Position numbers and translations under genes: made by a program. 64,000 bases of DNA, taken from contig NZ_JAUSXL010000001.1 of assembly GCF_030815975.1 (NCBI RefSeq), forward strand, positions 702,611 to 766,610, given 5' to 3'. How positions within the stretch are numbered: the stretch's first letter is position 1; each line of letters opens with the position of its first letter. The notes under the pieces were generated by a model. The model saw nothing but the letters and a program-made list of their open reading frames with translations. It did not search any database and was not told the origin of the DNA. Positions 51,031-60,423 of the stretch are shown piece after piece. Source of the stretch: Variovorax paradoxus (GTDB lineage Bacteria; Pseudomonadota; Gammaproteobacteria; Burkholderiales; Burkholderiaceae_C).

Positions 51031-51333
51031 GCCTGCTCCTTTCGTCATTCCGGCAAAAACGCCAAGATCCAATGCTCGCTGCGACGCGGTGGTGTCCTGT
51101 GGGCCGAACGGGACTGCCGCTGTAGGAGTTGCGCCCAGGTGTCGCGATTCAAGGACCAGATCGTTTGGTAGCGCCCTACATGGACTTCGTGCTGCGGCCG
51201 ACAAGTGGTGCCACTTCTGAGCCACAGGCTTTTTCTGGATGTGCATCGCAACCCGCCTTGGCGTTCCATTGCAACGAACCGGTCATAGGCGCTCTTGCGG
51301 TTCATTGAAGCAACGCAACGGTAGGAGGCAACA
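51031..51333. other. Gene-free stretch before the Rieske oxidoreductase
   Basis: No gene is recognised here. The sequence just before 51334 (GGTAGGAGGCAACA) contains a strong ribosome site for the following gene. I see no obvious promoter dyad. Confidence 0.4.
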
Positions 51334-52866
51334 ATGAAAACCAATGGTGCGTCCACGTCGTTCTGGCTGGCTTCGGCCGCCATGCCTTCCTTTGCGCCAC
51401 TGGCCGGGCCGGCGCGGGCCGATGTCTGCGTCATCGGCGGTGGCATGGCCGGCCTGACGACCGCCTACCTGCTGTCGCGCGAGGGCAAGAGCGTGGTTCT
51501 CATAGAAGCTTTCGAACTCGCCGCCGGGGAAAGCGGCCGCACCACCGCGCAGTTCGTGCCGCCGGACGACTTCTATTGCGAGATCGAAAAGTCTTTCGGC
51601 GCCGAGGGTGCGCGCAAGGTCGCGACAAGCTTCCACGTCGCGACCGATCTGGCTGAGACCATCGCCAAGACCGAAGCGCCTGACTGCGGCTTCGAGCGGC
51701 TTGACGGCTACCTGTATTGCCTGCCTGGGCAAGACATGAAGGTGTTGGCGCAGGAGCTCGACTCCGCCACCAAGCCGGGTGTGGAGGTCGAACGGCTGGC
51801 GAATGTCCCGGGACTCCCGTTCGACACCGGGCCCTGCGTCAAGTATGTTGGACTGGGCCAGTTCCATCCGGTCCGGTACCTGGCCGGTGTGGCCAACGCA
51901 TGTTCACGCCAAGGCGTTGCCATCCACTGCAATACACGCGCCTTGGACATCCAAGGGAACGGTGCGAATCAGATCGTCCAGACCGCGCATGGCGACATCC
52001 AGGCCAACGCCGTCGTGGTCGCCACGAACACACCGTTCATGGACCGCGTCGTCATGCACACGAAGCAGTCGGGCTATCGGACCTATGTCATCGGCATCCA
52101 GGTTCCCAGGGGGTCGGTCCCGCGCATCCTGTTGTGGGACACGGGGGATCCCTACCATTACCTGCGGCTGGATTCACCGCCGTCCGCCTCCTCAACCGAT
52201 ACGCTGATCGTGGGCGGGGCGGACCACAAGGTGGGCCAGGATTCTCATCCCGAGCATCGGTACGGCGAGATCGAACAGTGGGTGCGCGACCGGTTTCCCA
52301 TGGCGGGAGCAGTGACCCACCGCTGGTCCGGGCAGGTGATGGAGCCAGCGGACAAGGTGGCCTATTTCGGCCGCAATCCCATGGACCAGGGCAATGTCTA
52401 CCTGATCACGGGAGACTCGGGCACGGGAATGACGCATTGCACCGCGGGTGCCATCGCCATCACGGACATGATCATGGAGCGACCCAATGCGTGGGCAGAC
52501 CTTTACGACCCCTCGCGCAAGGCGACCCATGGCCTGGGAGACTTCGTCAAGGAGCAGGCCAACACGCTCGCGCAATACAAGGAGCTCGTGACCGGCGGCG
52601 ACGTCGACGAAGCCGACCAGATCAAGCCGGGCGAGGGCGCGGTGCTGCGGCAAGGCGCGAGCAAGCTGGCCGTGTACCGGGATGAATCGGCCACGTTGCA
52701 CGTGCGTTCGGCCATCTGCACGCACCTGGGCTGCGTCGTTGCGTGGAACTCGGCCGAGAAATCCTGGGACTGCCCGTGCCACGCATCTCGTTTCGGTGTG
52801 GATGGCGAAGTGCTGCACGGGCCGGCGGCCGCGCCCTTGGGACCTGGAAAATTTCGGGGGTCCTAG
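51334..52866 (+). CDS. FAD-dependent (DadA-like) oxidoreductase with C-terminal Rieske domain
   Basis: A 510-residue fusion: FAD-binding DAO fold from about residue 30 (DVCVIGGGMAGLTTAYLLSR; GRTTAQFV) through LITGDSGTGMTHCTAGAIAI, then a Rieske domain at about 415-500 with the 2Fe-2S motifs CTHLGC and CPCHASRFG. The reaction is unknown; amine or amino-acid oxidation is typical of the FAD part, with electrons passing to the Rieske cluster. Similar fusions are widespread near stress or respiratory genes. The C-terminus (APLGPGKFRGS) is shorter than usual after PL, perhaps a late frameshift. No partner operon gene is evident. Confidence 0.87.
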   Translation: MKTNGASTSFWLASAAMPSFAPLAGPARADVCVIGGGMAGLTTAYLLSREGKSVVLIEAFELAAGESGRTTAQFVPPDDFYCEIEKSFGAEGARKVATSFHVATDLAETIAKTEAPDCGFERLDGYLYCLPGQDMKVLAQELDSATKPGVEVERLANVPGLPFDTGPCVKYVGLGQFHPVRYLAGVANACSRQGVAIHCNTRALDIQGNGANQIVQTAHGDIQANAVVVATNTPFMDRVVMHTKQSGYRTYVIGIQVPRGSVPRILLWDTGDPYHYLRLDSPPSASSTDTLIVGGADHKVGQDSHPEHRYGEIEQWVRDRFPMAGAVTHRWSGQVMEPADKVAYFGRNPMDQGNVYLITGDSGTGMTHCTAGAIAITDMIMERPNAWADLYDPSRKATHGLGDFVKEQANTLAQYKELVTGGDVDEADQIKPGEGAVLRQGASKLAVYRDESATLHVRSAICTHLGCVVAWNSAEKSWDCPCHASRFGVDGEVLHGPAAAPLGPGKFRGS

Positions 52867-52873
52867 CCCTGCG

Positions 52874-53344
52874 ATGCGCGGGGCCGGAATGATGCACGCG
52901 GCGCTGAAGCCATTGCCGGCAAGAGAGAATCAACTGATGCATGCGCTGCGGAGCCGCTCTCATGAAAGAGCGCATGCAGCTATCCCTGAAATCATCGGCG
53001 CTGCTGCCGACACCTTGCGATTCGACTTCGGCCTCGATCCGGCGAACGTCGGCACGGCCTTCGCCAAAGCAGTCGACGGGCAGATCGAGGAGGCCGACGT
53101 TCAGACCCCGCGCGTCATTCACGCGCTGACGCCGCTGCAGTCGGCGATGCTGCAAGCGATCGCGCCGGATGAGACGCTCACGCCGGAGGTGTCGAATGTC
53201 CAGCAGGCACTCACTGCACTGCAGGAGAAGTCGCTGGTCTGGAAGGAGAAGCGAGGCGTCTACTCCCTCGAGGAGGGTAGGACAGCCGAACTGCTGCGCC
53301 AGCCCGGGCTGCTCGATGGTTGCGCGGCGCCGCAGCCGAACTGA
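52874..53344 (+). pseudogene. C-terminal winged-helix remnant of an AAA-type ATPase
   Basis: The frame gives about 156 residues. The last part (PRVIHALTPLQSAMLQAIAP, VQQALTALQEKSLVWKEKRG, VYSLEEGRTAELLRQ) is the winged-helix end typical of archaeal-ATPase-like NTPases. The P-loop half is completely missing. The first 45 residues are low in resemblance. It follows the Rieske gene by 8 bases. It might be a free-standing small protein, but truncation is more likely. Confidence 0.5.
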
Positions 53345-53505
53345 CCCTCCGCGCGTGGCTTCATAGGCTGCGCGGTTATGGCCTCCTCGCCTGCAGGGCG
53401 CTCTCGTGCCCCGTCCGGGAACCGGACATCGGCCTCGCGCGCCAAGCTCGCGAGCTGCTGCTTGAGCGCATCCATCGGAAGTGTCCTTGAGTCGATTTTG
53501 CTCAT
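53260..53505 (-). CDS. Possible small hypothetical protein (weak)
   Basis: An 81-residue frame starting MSKIDSRTLPMDALKQQLAS and continuing LAREADVRFPDGARERPAG. The first 50 residues have plausible composition; the remainder overlaps the end of the opposite-strand remnant and is probably not native. No ribosome site is clear. Function unknown; may be chance. Confidence 0.25.
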   Translation of the reverse strand: MSKIDSRTLPMDALKQQLASLAREADVRFPDGARERPAGEEAITAQPMKPRAEGQFGCGAAQPSSSPGWRSSSAVLPSSRE

Positions 53506-53782
53506 GCACAAGTCCGACAGGAAACTACTCAATATTCATTACTCGTCAATAAAGTTACAACCATGTCACAAAAATCAATATATGTTACTAGTGCTGTAGC
53601 GGCGAGAAGTGGATACGGGGTTTGCTTTTTGCTGTTGCGCGCCCGCCGACGGACGCACAACGAGGTTGGGTGAGTTGGTAGATGCAGTGGGTACAGCGTG
53701 CTTGTCTTGCTCGCCCGCTAGGTTCCACGACAAGTTGACGGTTGGGGCGCTTTTGCTCCGTTTTGCAACGCAGGGGTTCAAT

Positions 53783-54307
53783 ATGAACAAGAAGATGATC
53801 AAAGTGGCATTGGCGGTCGGTGCGACGGTGATGGCCGGGGCATCGATGGCGGCTACGGAGGAGGCCAATCTGACGGTCGGCGCCACTGTCGTGAATGCGT
53901 GCGCCATCGGACCGGGCACGCTGGCGTTCGGCGGTGCCTTGTCGGCTGCTGTTGCAAGCGCTGGCACCGCGGGCACGACGGCTGACGTCGACGCCGATTC
54001 CGGAACGAGCATATCCATCATTTGCACCAATGGCGCCTCGGCGGCCATCACGGGAGGTGGGGGCGCGAATGCTGTGGGTAGCGTTCGGAACATGCTTTCG
54101 GGAGCCGACCTTCTTCCCTATGAACTGTATACGTCCTCCGGACGCGCCACGGTATTCAATGCCACCAATTCGATTGCCTATACGGGCACCGGGGCTGCAA
54201 CCACGACCACGGCGATCTACGGGCGGATTCTCGGAGCCGATCTCGCAGCCGCCAAGAAGGGGACCTATGCGGATACGGTTGCAATGACGATCACCTACAC
54301 GCCGTGA
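53783..54307 (+). CDS. Spore-coat-U-domain pilin-like protein (major subunit type)
   Basis: A 174-residue secreted protein: signal peptide MNKKMIKVALAVGATVMAGA ending near SMAATEEA, then the SCPU fold (LTVGATVVNACAIGPGTLAF with the first Cys; ISIICTNGASAAITGG with the second; final strand YADTVAMTITYTP). SCPU proteins are the subunits of archaic (Csu-type) chaperone-usher pili and assemble by donor-strand exchange. An AT-rich spacer at 53500-53600 upstream probably holds the operon promoter. It overlaps the chaperone gene by 4 bases. Confidence 0.9.
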   Translation: MNKKMIKVALAVGATVMAGASMAATEEANLTVGATVVNACAIGPGTLAFGGALSAAVASAGTAGTTADVDADSGTSISIICTNGASAAITGGGGANAVGSVRNMLSGADLLPYELYTSSGRATVFNATNSIAYTGTGAATTTTAIYGRILGADLAAAKKGTYADTVAMTITYTP

Positions 54308-55098
54308 CAGTCGTGCAGCCGGTTCGGCGCCATGCGTTGGCAGGGGCCGTGCTGGCATGTGGGATCGCGTGGGCTGCAGTGGCAGAGGCGGCCGGTGTCA
54401 CGATCTCGCCGGTCGTGCTCGAGATCGGCTCGCCGCGCAAGGCCATCGCCGTCACGGTGACCAATACAAGCGATCAGCCGGCCACCTTTCAGACCGAGGC
54501 GATGGTCTGGCTGCAGGCCAAGGGTGTGGACCGTTATGAACCCACCGCGGATCTGCTGGTGGTCCCGGCAATTATCGAAGTGCCTGCCAAGACCAGCCAG
54601 ATTTTTCGCGTGATGTTGCGCAGCCGCGCCCCGTCTCCGGTGGAAAGAAGCTACCGGGTCATGCTGGAAGACATTACCGAGGAGCAGGCGGCGGGCAGCG
54701 GGCAGGCTTCGGTGGCTTTCAAATTCACTCACAACTTGCCGGTCCTCGTCGCGCCGTCTGGCAAGGTCGTGAACGCCATGCATTGGAAGCCGTGTCCGAC
54801 CCAAGCAGTTCCCGCGTCCGCAACCCCTGCGCCGGTCAAGCCGCAAGCCATCGGGGGCTCGCAAGCCTGCGTGCGCCTGCTCAATGCCGGCAACCGGCGC
54901 GTCAAGGTGCAGGCGCTGACCCTGGACGGTAATGGCTGGCAACAGGTGTTGACGCTGAAAGACGGAGAAAACGTGCTGGCGGGCGCGGAGCGAGAGTGGC
55001 GTGTCCCGCTGGCGAACGGCCAAGCCGGCGCGCTGCGCGGCGTACAGGTACAGACGGCGCTCGGCGAGACGCTGCAGGCCGAAGCAGGCGGCTTTTGA
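54304..55098 (+). CDS. Periplasmic pilus chaperone (PapD/CsuC-like)
   Basis: A 264-residue chaperone with a signal peptide (LAGAVLACGIAWAAVAEAAG) and PapD fold: VTISPVVLEIGSPRKAIAVT, VTNTSDQPATFQTEAMVW and SYRVMLEDITEE, with Arg in IFRVMLRSRAPS as in subunit binding. The first-domain Lys/Arg pair is seen as in archaic chaperones. A linker insert (CPTQAVPASATPAPVKPQ) lies between the two domains. The GTG at 54304 overlaps the pilin gene. It shields SCPU subunits in the periplasm and delivers them to the usher. Confidence 0.9.
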   Translation: MTVVQPVRRHALAGAVLACGIAWAAVAEAAGVTISPVVLEIGSPRKAIAVTVTNTSDQPATFQTEAMVWLQAKGVDRYEPTADLLVVPAIIEVPAKTSQIFRVMLRSRAPSPVERSYRVMLEDITEEQAAGSGQASVAFKFTHNLPVLVAPSGKVVNAMHWKPCPTQAVPASATPAPVKPQAIGGSQACVRLLNAGNRRVKVQALTLDGNGWQQVLTLKDGENVLAGAEREWRVPLANGQAGALRGVQVQTALGETLQAEAGGF

Positions 55099-55158
55099 CG
55101 GAAGTGTCGCCCTCTGCGGCTGGCGTCCGTTGTCCATGACGCCAGCCTATGCAACCGC

Positions 55159-58128
55159 GTGTTTTTGATTGTGTTGTGCCATAGCACCCTGCGCCCTGTT
55201 GTCGACGTTCTGGCTCCGGCCACGCGCAGCAATTGCGCCCAGGTGCACCACGCGCAGGCTTTGTCGTGGCTGGGGGCGCTGTCGCTGGTCTGGGCATCGC
55301 CCGCCTTGGGAATGCCGTTGGCCGTGAGCCTGCTGCAGCCCGATGGCGCCACCGTGCAGTTGCGGGTGCGTACGGGCATCGATGTGGCGCCCGTAGTGCG
55401 TTGGTCGGAAACTCCGGTGCCCGGTCCTTACCGGCTGGTGCTGATCTGGAATGACGCCGCGATGACGCTGGAGCGCGCGCTACCGCGATTGCCGCCCGAT
55501 AGCGCGGGCCCGCTGCGGGCCCTGGCTCTGCACAGTACGCCGGACCAAACCAGGCTGGAGCTGCAGCTTAGCCAAGCGGTGCGGCCCCACCTGCGCCGCA
55601 TCGGCGACTCCTGGGTGCTCCGGCTGGAGCCTGTCGCCCGGGCGAGCCCTGCGATCCCCGCCGGTGCCTCCGCGATCGCACCTGTCGAGCTTTTCACGCC
55701 TGTTGGGGGCCCGTCAGCGATGGCCCCAATTGCTTCCATCGACCCGTCACCGCCGCGATCCCTTGCATTGCCTGCTGTTGCGCCAACCCTTGACGAGGCG
55801 CCGCCGCGCCCGGAACCACGACCCCGCCGTCCCGGCGCCGCGAACATCCACACCAAGCCCAGCCCCGAGTTGCTGCTGGTCGACGTCTCCATCAATGGCC
55901 AGCGCCTGAAAGACGTGGTGCGCGCCGAGCAATTGCCGAGCGGTCCGCTGCTGCTGCCGGCCGAGGCCTGGGCTGAGGCCCGGCTGGCACCGCTGGCGCA
56001 AGCCGCCACGCTGAGTGACGGTACCCCGGGCTATGCGTTGGACGCGCTGCCCGGAGCCACTTATCGCATCGATCGCCAGAGTCTGAGTCTGGAAATCAAT
56101 GCCCCCGCCGCCGCCTTTGTCGGCTCCGCGTTGGGGGCGCAAGGCAACGCGGCAGTGCTACCGCTGCGGCCGCGTCCGGGCGTGATGCTCAACTACGATG
56201 TTTCGTACAGCCGCAACGGAGGCAGCGCATCGAGCGGTGCCGCGCTGGAAGCAGTGGCTTTCGGCAGCCTGGGCAACTTCGTGACCTCGGCCCTGGTCAG
56301 TAACGCAGGCAGCGGCAGCGGCTACAAGGCCACGCGACTCGACAGTTACTGGCGCTATGACCTGCCGCAGCGGCTGGAAACCCTGGTGGTGGGTGACACC
56401 GTCAGTGCGGGCGGTGGGTGGAGCCGTCCGGCCCGCTACGGGGGCATTCGCTTCGGTCGCGACTTCGGCTTACTGCCGAGTTTCGTCACCCTGCCGCAGT
56501 TCGCGCTGGAAGGTCAGGCCGCCTTGCCCTCCACAGTGGAGCTGCTGGTGAACAATGCGCGCCGCTTGAGCCTGCCGGTGCAGCCCGGCCCGTTCGACCT
56601 GACCCAGGTGCCCATCGTTACCGGCGCCGGAGAGATCGGTCTGGTGGTACGCGACCTGCTGGGACGCGAAACCATGGTGCGGCAGAGCTACTACGCTTCG
56701 CCCCGGTTGCTGGCGCCAGGACTGACGGATTTTTCGTTTGAAGCGGGTTGGCTGCGCACCGGTTACGGGCGCGACAGTGCTTATGGCGACAGCTTTGGCG
56801 CCGCCGCTTGGCGGCAGGGGCTGACCAACAGCCTCACCGGCGAGACCCGTCTGGAACTGCAGCGGCGGCGCCGTGCCTTCGGCGTGGAGCTGAGCGGCCT
56901 GCTGGGTGCCTGGGGCGTCGCGCGTGGCGGGCTGGCGGCATCCAGTGGCGACACACAAGGCCCGCGCGAAAGCGGGTATCTGCTGCAGGCGGGCATCGAG
57001 CGCAGCACGCCCCGGGGCGGTGGCGCGCTGCAGTACGAACGCGCGAGCCGGGGATTCGCGCCGTTTGGCGAAGCCATCGGACCCGCGGCTGCGAGCCAGC
57101 GCGCCCGGTCGCGCTGGCTGGCAAGCGTGGGTGGCCCTCTGTGGGGGCGGATCACCGGTGGCGCGAGCTATGTACACCAGACCCGCTGGGACGGAGATCA
57201 AGTGAAATTGCTGGGCATGTCATTGAGCGTTCCAATCTGGCAGCGCGCCAGCCTGAGCCTGTCGGTCAACAAGCGGCTGGATAGCGTCCGAAGCTGGCGT
57301 GTCGGGCTGTCGTTCAACCTGCCTCTCGACGATGGCGTTTCGATCTCCACTCAGGTGGATCGCCGCACAGACGGCCGCCTGACCGGCGCGGTCTCGGCCA
57401 TGCGCAATCCGCCATCCGGGCCGGGGTTAGGCTGGCGGGTGCAGGCCGCCACGACCGAGAGCCAGCGCGCGCAAGCCGGGCTGCAGTACAACACCAGCCA
57501 GGCCGAATTCGCGCTGGACGTGGTCTCGGACGCACAGGGCCAAATGGCCACCCGCGCAGGCGCCCGGGGCACCGTGGGCTGGCTCGGAGGGGTTGCCTTT
57601 GCTTCGCGGCCGGTGGGCCAGGGTAGCGTCGCGGTGGTCAAGGTGGATGGCATCGAGGGCGTGCCGGTCAAGCGGAGCAATCAGGTGGTCGCTCTCACCG
57701 ATGCGCGTGGGTTGGCCTTTGTGCCCGGGTTGCTGCCGTGGCAAAAAAACCAGATCGAGATCGACCCGGCGGATTTGCCGCTGGACGTGGAGATGGCCAA
57801 CGTCAGCCAGGAGGTCACACCCTTCGCCCGCAGCGGCGTGGTGATGGACTTTGCCGTGCGGCGCACGCGTCAGGTACTGCTGGTATTGCAGCAGCGCAAT
57901 GGCGCGCCGGTACCGGTGGGCGCCAAGGTGCGTCTGCTGCCCGCCGGCCCCGAGTTCATCACCGGCCGCCGGGGCGAGGTCTGGCTGACCGACCTGGCCG
58001 AGAGCCGTCAGCGCCTTCAGGCGAGCTGGCCCAACGGGGGTTGCACGCTCGAGTTGGCCGTACCGGCCAGCCCGGATGGCACCCCAGAAAAAATCGGGCC
58101 GTTGGCCTGCGACGAAGGACAACCATGA
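55159..58128 (+). CDS. Fimbrial usher with an AMIN-like N-terminal extension
   Basis: A 989-residue outer-membrane usher, longer than the usual 800-880. Residues 30-55 look like a signal peptide (WLGALSLVWASPALGMPLAV). Residues 60-150 resemble an AMIN domain (RLVLIWNDAAMTLERALPRL; TRLELQLSQAVRPHLRRIGD). A Pro-rich linker follows to about 225. Usher parts then appear: PapC-N-like LLLVDVSINGQRLKDVV, the beta-barrel with plug (FVTLPQFALEGQAALPSTVE), and the C-terminal domains (VALTDARGLAFVPGLLPWQ). GTG 55159 is used, but nearby GTG/TTG codons are possible; no ATG fits. Overlaps the last pilin gene by 4 bases. Confidence 0.85.
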   Translation: MFLIVLCHSTLRPVVDVLAPATRSNCAQVHHAQALSWLGALSLVWASPALGMPLAVSLLQPDGATVQLRVRTGIDVAPVVRWSETPVPGPYRLVLIWNDAAMTLERALPRLPPDSAGPLRALALHSTPDQTRLELQLSQAVRPHLRRIGDSWVLRLEPVARASPAIPAGASAIAPVELFTPVGGPSAMAPIASIDPSPPRSLALPAVAPTLDEAPPRPEPRPRRPGAANIHTKPSPELLLVDVSINGQRLKDVVRAEQLPSGPLLLPAEAWAEARLAPLAQAATLSDGTPGYALDALPGATYRIDRQSLSLEINAPAAAFVGSALGAQGNAAVLPLRPRPGVMLNYDVSYSRNGGSASSGAALEAVAFGSLGNFVTSALVSNAGSGSGYKATRLDSYWRYDLPQRLETLVVGDTVSAGGGWSRPARYGGIRFGRDFGLLPSFVTLPQFALEGQAALPSTVELLVNNARRLSLPVQPGPFDLTQVPIVTGAGEIGLVVRDLLGRETMVRQSYYASPRLLAPGLTDFSFEAGWLRTGYGRDSAYGDSFGAAAWRQGLTNSLTGETRLELQRRRRAFGVELSGLLGAWGVARGGLAASSGDTQGPRESGYLLQAGIERSTPRGGGALQYERASRGFAPFGEAIGPAAASQRARSRWLASVGGPLWGRITGGASYVHQTRWDGDQVKLLGMSLSVPIWQRASLSLSVNKRLDSVRSWRVGLSFNLPLDDGVSISTQVDRRTDGRLTGAVSAMRNPPSGPGLGWRVQAATTESQRAQAGLQYNTSQAEFALDVVSDAQGQMATRAGARGTVGWLGGVAFASRPVGQGSVAVVKVDGIEGVPVKRSNQVVALTDARGLAFVPGLLPWQKNQIEIDPADLPLDVEMANVSQEVTPFARSGVVMDFAVRRTRQVLLVLQQRNGAPVPVGAKVRLLPAGPEFITGRRGEVWLTDLAESRQRLQASWPNGGCTLELAVPASPDGTPEKIGPLACDEGQP

Positions 58129-58652
58129 AGAAATCAGTGCGCGTTCGGGCGACGCGATACTGCATCGCGCTGACAATGGGTGTTGGCCTGTCGGCCGTCG
58201 CCAGTTCGGCGCTGGCCGGCTCTTGTTCGGTGAGTTCCAGCGGGCTCATGTTTGGTGCCTACGAGCCGATCACCTTTGCCGGCAAGCTGACCTCGATAGA
58301 CAGAACCAGCACGGCCACCGTGTCGGTGGTGTGCACCAATATCGCGGCCGGTGGCGGCTACACCATCGGCCTGGGGGCCAGCAACTATGGCTCTGGTGAC
58401 CGCCTCAGCATTCGCTACCTGAACAACACCCCCAACGGCGGCGACCTCATGGCATTCAACGTGTTCACCAACGCCAGCTACACCACGGTCTGGGGCAATG
58501 GCTTCACTGGCGCGGTGCTCAACGGCACGATTGCCACCGGTGACAGCAACCAATCGCACACGGTTTACGGCCAGATTCCCGCTGGGCAAAGCACCCTGAA
58601 GGCGGGCAGCTTTTCTGACTCATTGACCGTGACGCTGACGTACAACCCCTAG
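58125..58652 (+). CDS. Spore-coat-U-domain pilin-like protein (tip or minor type)
   Basis: A 175-residue SCPU protein: signal MKKSVRVRATRYCIALTMGV to SSALAGSC, then LMFGAYEPITFAGKLTSIDR, the Cys-containing VSVVCTNIAAGGGYTIGLGA, and the final strand SFSDSLTVTLTYNP. The pattern of two Cys and a terminal strand is as in CsuA/B-like subunits. It follows the usher with a 4-base overlap. It may be the tip adhesin or a minor subunit, as the last gene of a four-gene pilus operon. Confidence 0.9.
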   Translation: MKKSVRVRATRYCIALTMGVGLSAVASSALAGSCSVSSSGLMFGAYEPITFAGKLTSIDRTSTATVSVVCTNIAAGGGYTIGLGASNYGSGDRLSIRYLNNTPNGGDLMAFNVFTNASYTTVWGNGFTGAVLNGTIATGDSNQSHTVYGQIPAGQSTLKAGSFSDSLTVTLTYNP

Positions 58653-58865
58653 CCCATGAAGCGGCGCGCCCCGATGGCGCACGCTGAAGTTGCGCATCTT
58701 GCGCTTGACGCCGCGGGGGTGGAGCGCCCGCGGCTGCTCACGCAGCGGCCTGCGGCGATCTCTGGAGCATTGCATTGCGCCAGCCAGTCGAACCTTCGTT
58801 CGACCGACCGAAGCACGAGGCTCGAGGGCAATCCGCCATTGCTGATGCCGTCCTTGGCCGTGGCT

Positions 58866-59341
58866 TTAGCTTGCGCCGCTGAATCCATCAGATCGCGCCT
58901 TGACCAGGGCTGCAAGCTCGGCAGGCAGCACGGGCCGGCTGAAGAGATAGCCCTGCATTTCGTCGCAACCGTGGGCGCGCAGGAATTCCAGCTGCTGCTC
59001 GGTCTCGACGCCCTCGGCGATGACCTTGAGATTGAGCTCGTGACCCAGCGAGATGATGGCCTTGGCGATGGCCTTGTCCTCTTCGTCGCCGGGAATGTCG
59101 CGCACGAAAGCGCGATCGATCTTGAGCCTGGCGATGGGAAAGCGCTTGAGCGCGCTCAGGCTCGAATAGCCGGTTCCGAAATCGTCGATGGAGAACTGCA
59201 CGCCCATCGCCTGCAGGGCCTTCATCGACAGCAGGGCTTTCTCGAGGTCTTCCATGACCATGCTTTCGGTCAGTTCCAGTTCGAGAAACCGGGCTTCGAG
59301 CCCGCTTTCCTCGAGCGCCTTGGCGACCTGTTCGATAGCGC
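58866..59341 (-). pseudogene. C-terminal half of an EAL-domain phosphodiesterase
   Basis: The frame from about 59341 down to 58866 encodes the second half of an EAL domain: LELELTESMVMEDLEKALLS, FSIDDFGTGYSSLSALKRFP (DDFGTGYSS), KIDRAFVRDI, VIAEGVETEQQLEFLRAHGC and QGYLFSRPVLPAEL. The EAL motif and any upstream GGDEF or PAS region are missing. Immediately beyond 59341 the sequence is unrelated (end of the neighbouring unknown gene), so a rearrangement joined the two. The loop and catalytic Lys region are kept, but enzymatic activity is very unlikely. Confidence 0.85.
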
Positions 59342-59361
59342 GCAGCCTTCTGCGCCGCGCA

Positions 59362-60390
59362 TTAAGCCGGCCAGTCCTTCCAGCCCGTACCCTTTGCCAG
59401 GCCGCCGCAGTCGTCCTCTTCCACCACCAGCGTTCCGCTCTCTGGACGATGTGCGCGCACCGTTCGAAGAAATGCAACGATGTTCTGCGGGCAGGTCTCG
59501 ACGCTGGCGCACGCTCCCGCGGATCGCGCCGCGAATCGGAACGTCGCCTGAGTGACGATCAATTGATCGTGCGAAAGGGCCAAGTCGGCGCGGACATCGC
59601 CCGGGCCCCACCTTCTTGGCGCGGCATCCACGCGAACTTCGCTGAGCCTTTTGCTGATGCACAGCCGCTGCAATCGCAGAAGCCGCAGGGTGAATCCCTG
59701 GTCCACCTGCACCTCTGCAAACGAGGCGCCGAATCGATGCGTGGGCATGGTTTTGATGAATACCGCCGTCGCTGACGTTTCTTCCATTTTCCGGTGCCGT
59801 GCGAACCGCACCTGTGCTGCCAGCCACGGATGCTTGCGAAACCCGTCGTCCGGCAAGAAAGTCTCGGGGCACTTGCCGTGGCCTGCACACCGGTTGAACA
59901 CCATGGCTTCGGCCGGGTCCGACACCCACTGCAGCGAGTCATTCTTTGACTCTCGTCCAAGAAAGCGCAGATCGTCCGGGTGGCCGGACACGCAGTAGAG
60001 ATCAAAGATCTTGCCGCCGCGTGTCCAGTGAACCCCTTGGGCCATTTGGTACGCCATGGCGGATTCGGCGTACTCGACCGCCTCCAGGCAGGTGGCAAAG
60101 TCGCCGATCCGCTTGGAAGCATCGGGCCCGGAACGCAGGAACACCGAATACGTCGCGACGGGATCCTCGTCCGCCGATGTGAAAACCTTCAATGCCTCTC
60201 CAACACCTACACGCGACGGGACAACAACCAAGGCTTCGATCTCAATGCCGACATACTGGCTCGCATCGATGTCGGCGACGCTGGGCGGTCGATGAAAGCC
60301 CGGACTTTCCTCACTCGTGCTGCGTGAGGCGCGAATAGCGGGAGAGCCTGCAACAGATGACGGCCTCGACAACGCAGGGCTGAGTTTCAT
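59362..60390 (-). CDS. Unknown protein expressed from a mer-type promoter
   Basis: A 342-residue protein I do not recognise. The first 35 residues are Ser/Pro-rich and low in order; the rest is mixed alpha/beta with Cys and His (CVSGHPDDLRFLGRESKN; NRCAGHGKCPETFLPDDGF) and ends VVEEDDCGGLAKGTGWKDW. It lacks a clear signal peptide or membrane helix. The ATG at 60388-60390 lies about 30 bases from the mer-type -10 at 60424-60429, so it is the first gene read from the MerR-controlled promoter, where merT is normally found. Its stop (59362) is 20 bases from the broken EAL domain. Function cannot be inferred; a metal-related role would follow only from context. Confidence 0.6.
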   Translation of the reverse strand: MKLSPALSRPSSVAGSPAIRASRSTSEESPGFHRPPSVADIDASQYVGIEIEALVVVPSRVGVGEALKVFTSADEDPVATYSVFLRSGPDASKRIGDFATCLEAVEYAESAMAYQMAQGVHWTRGGKIFDLYCVSGHPDDLRFLGRESKNDSLQWVSDPAEAMVFNRCAGHGKCPETFLPDDGFRKHPWLAAQVRFARHRKMEETSATAVFIKTMPTHRFGASFAEVQVDQGFTLRLLRLQRLCISKRLSEVRVDAAPRRWGPGDVRADLALSHDQLIVTQATFRFAARSAGACASVETCPQNIVAFLRTVRAHRPESGTLVVEEDDCGGLAKGTGWKDWPA

Positions 60391-60423
60391 GATGAACTCG
60401 TTTCAAAATGTTAACTTGATGTA

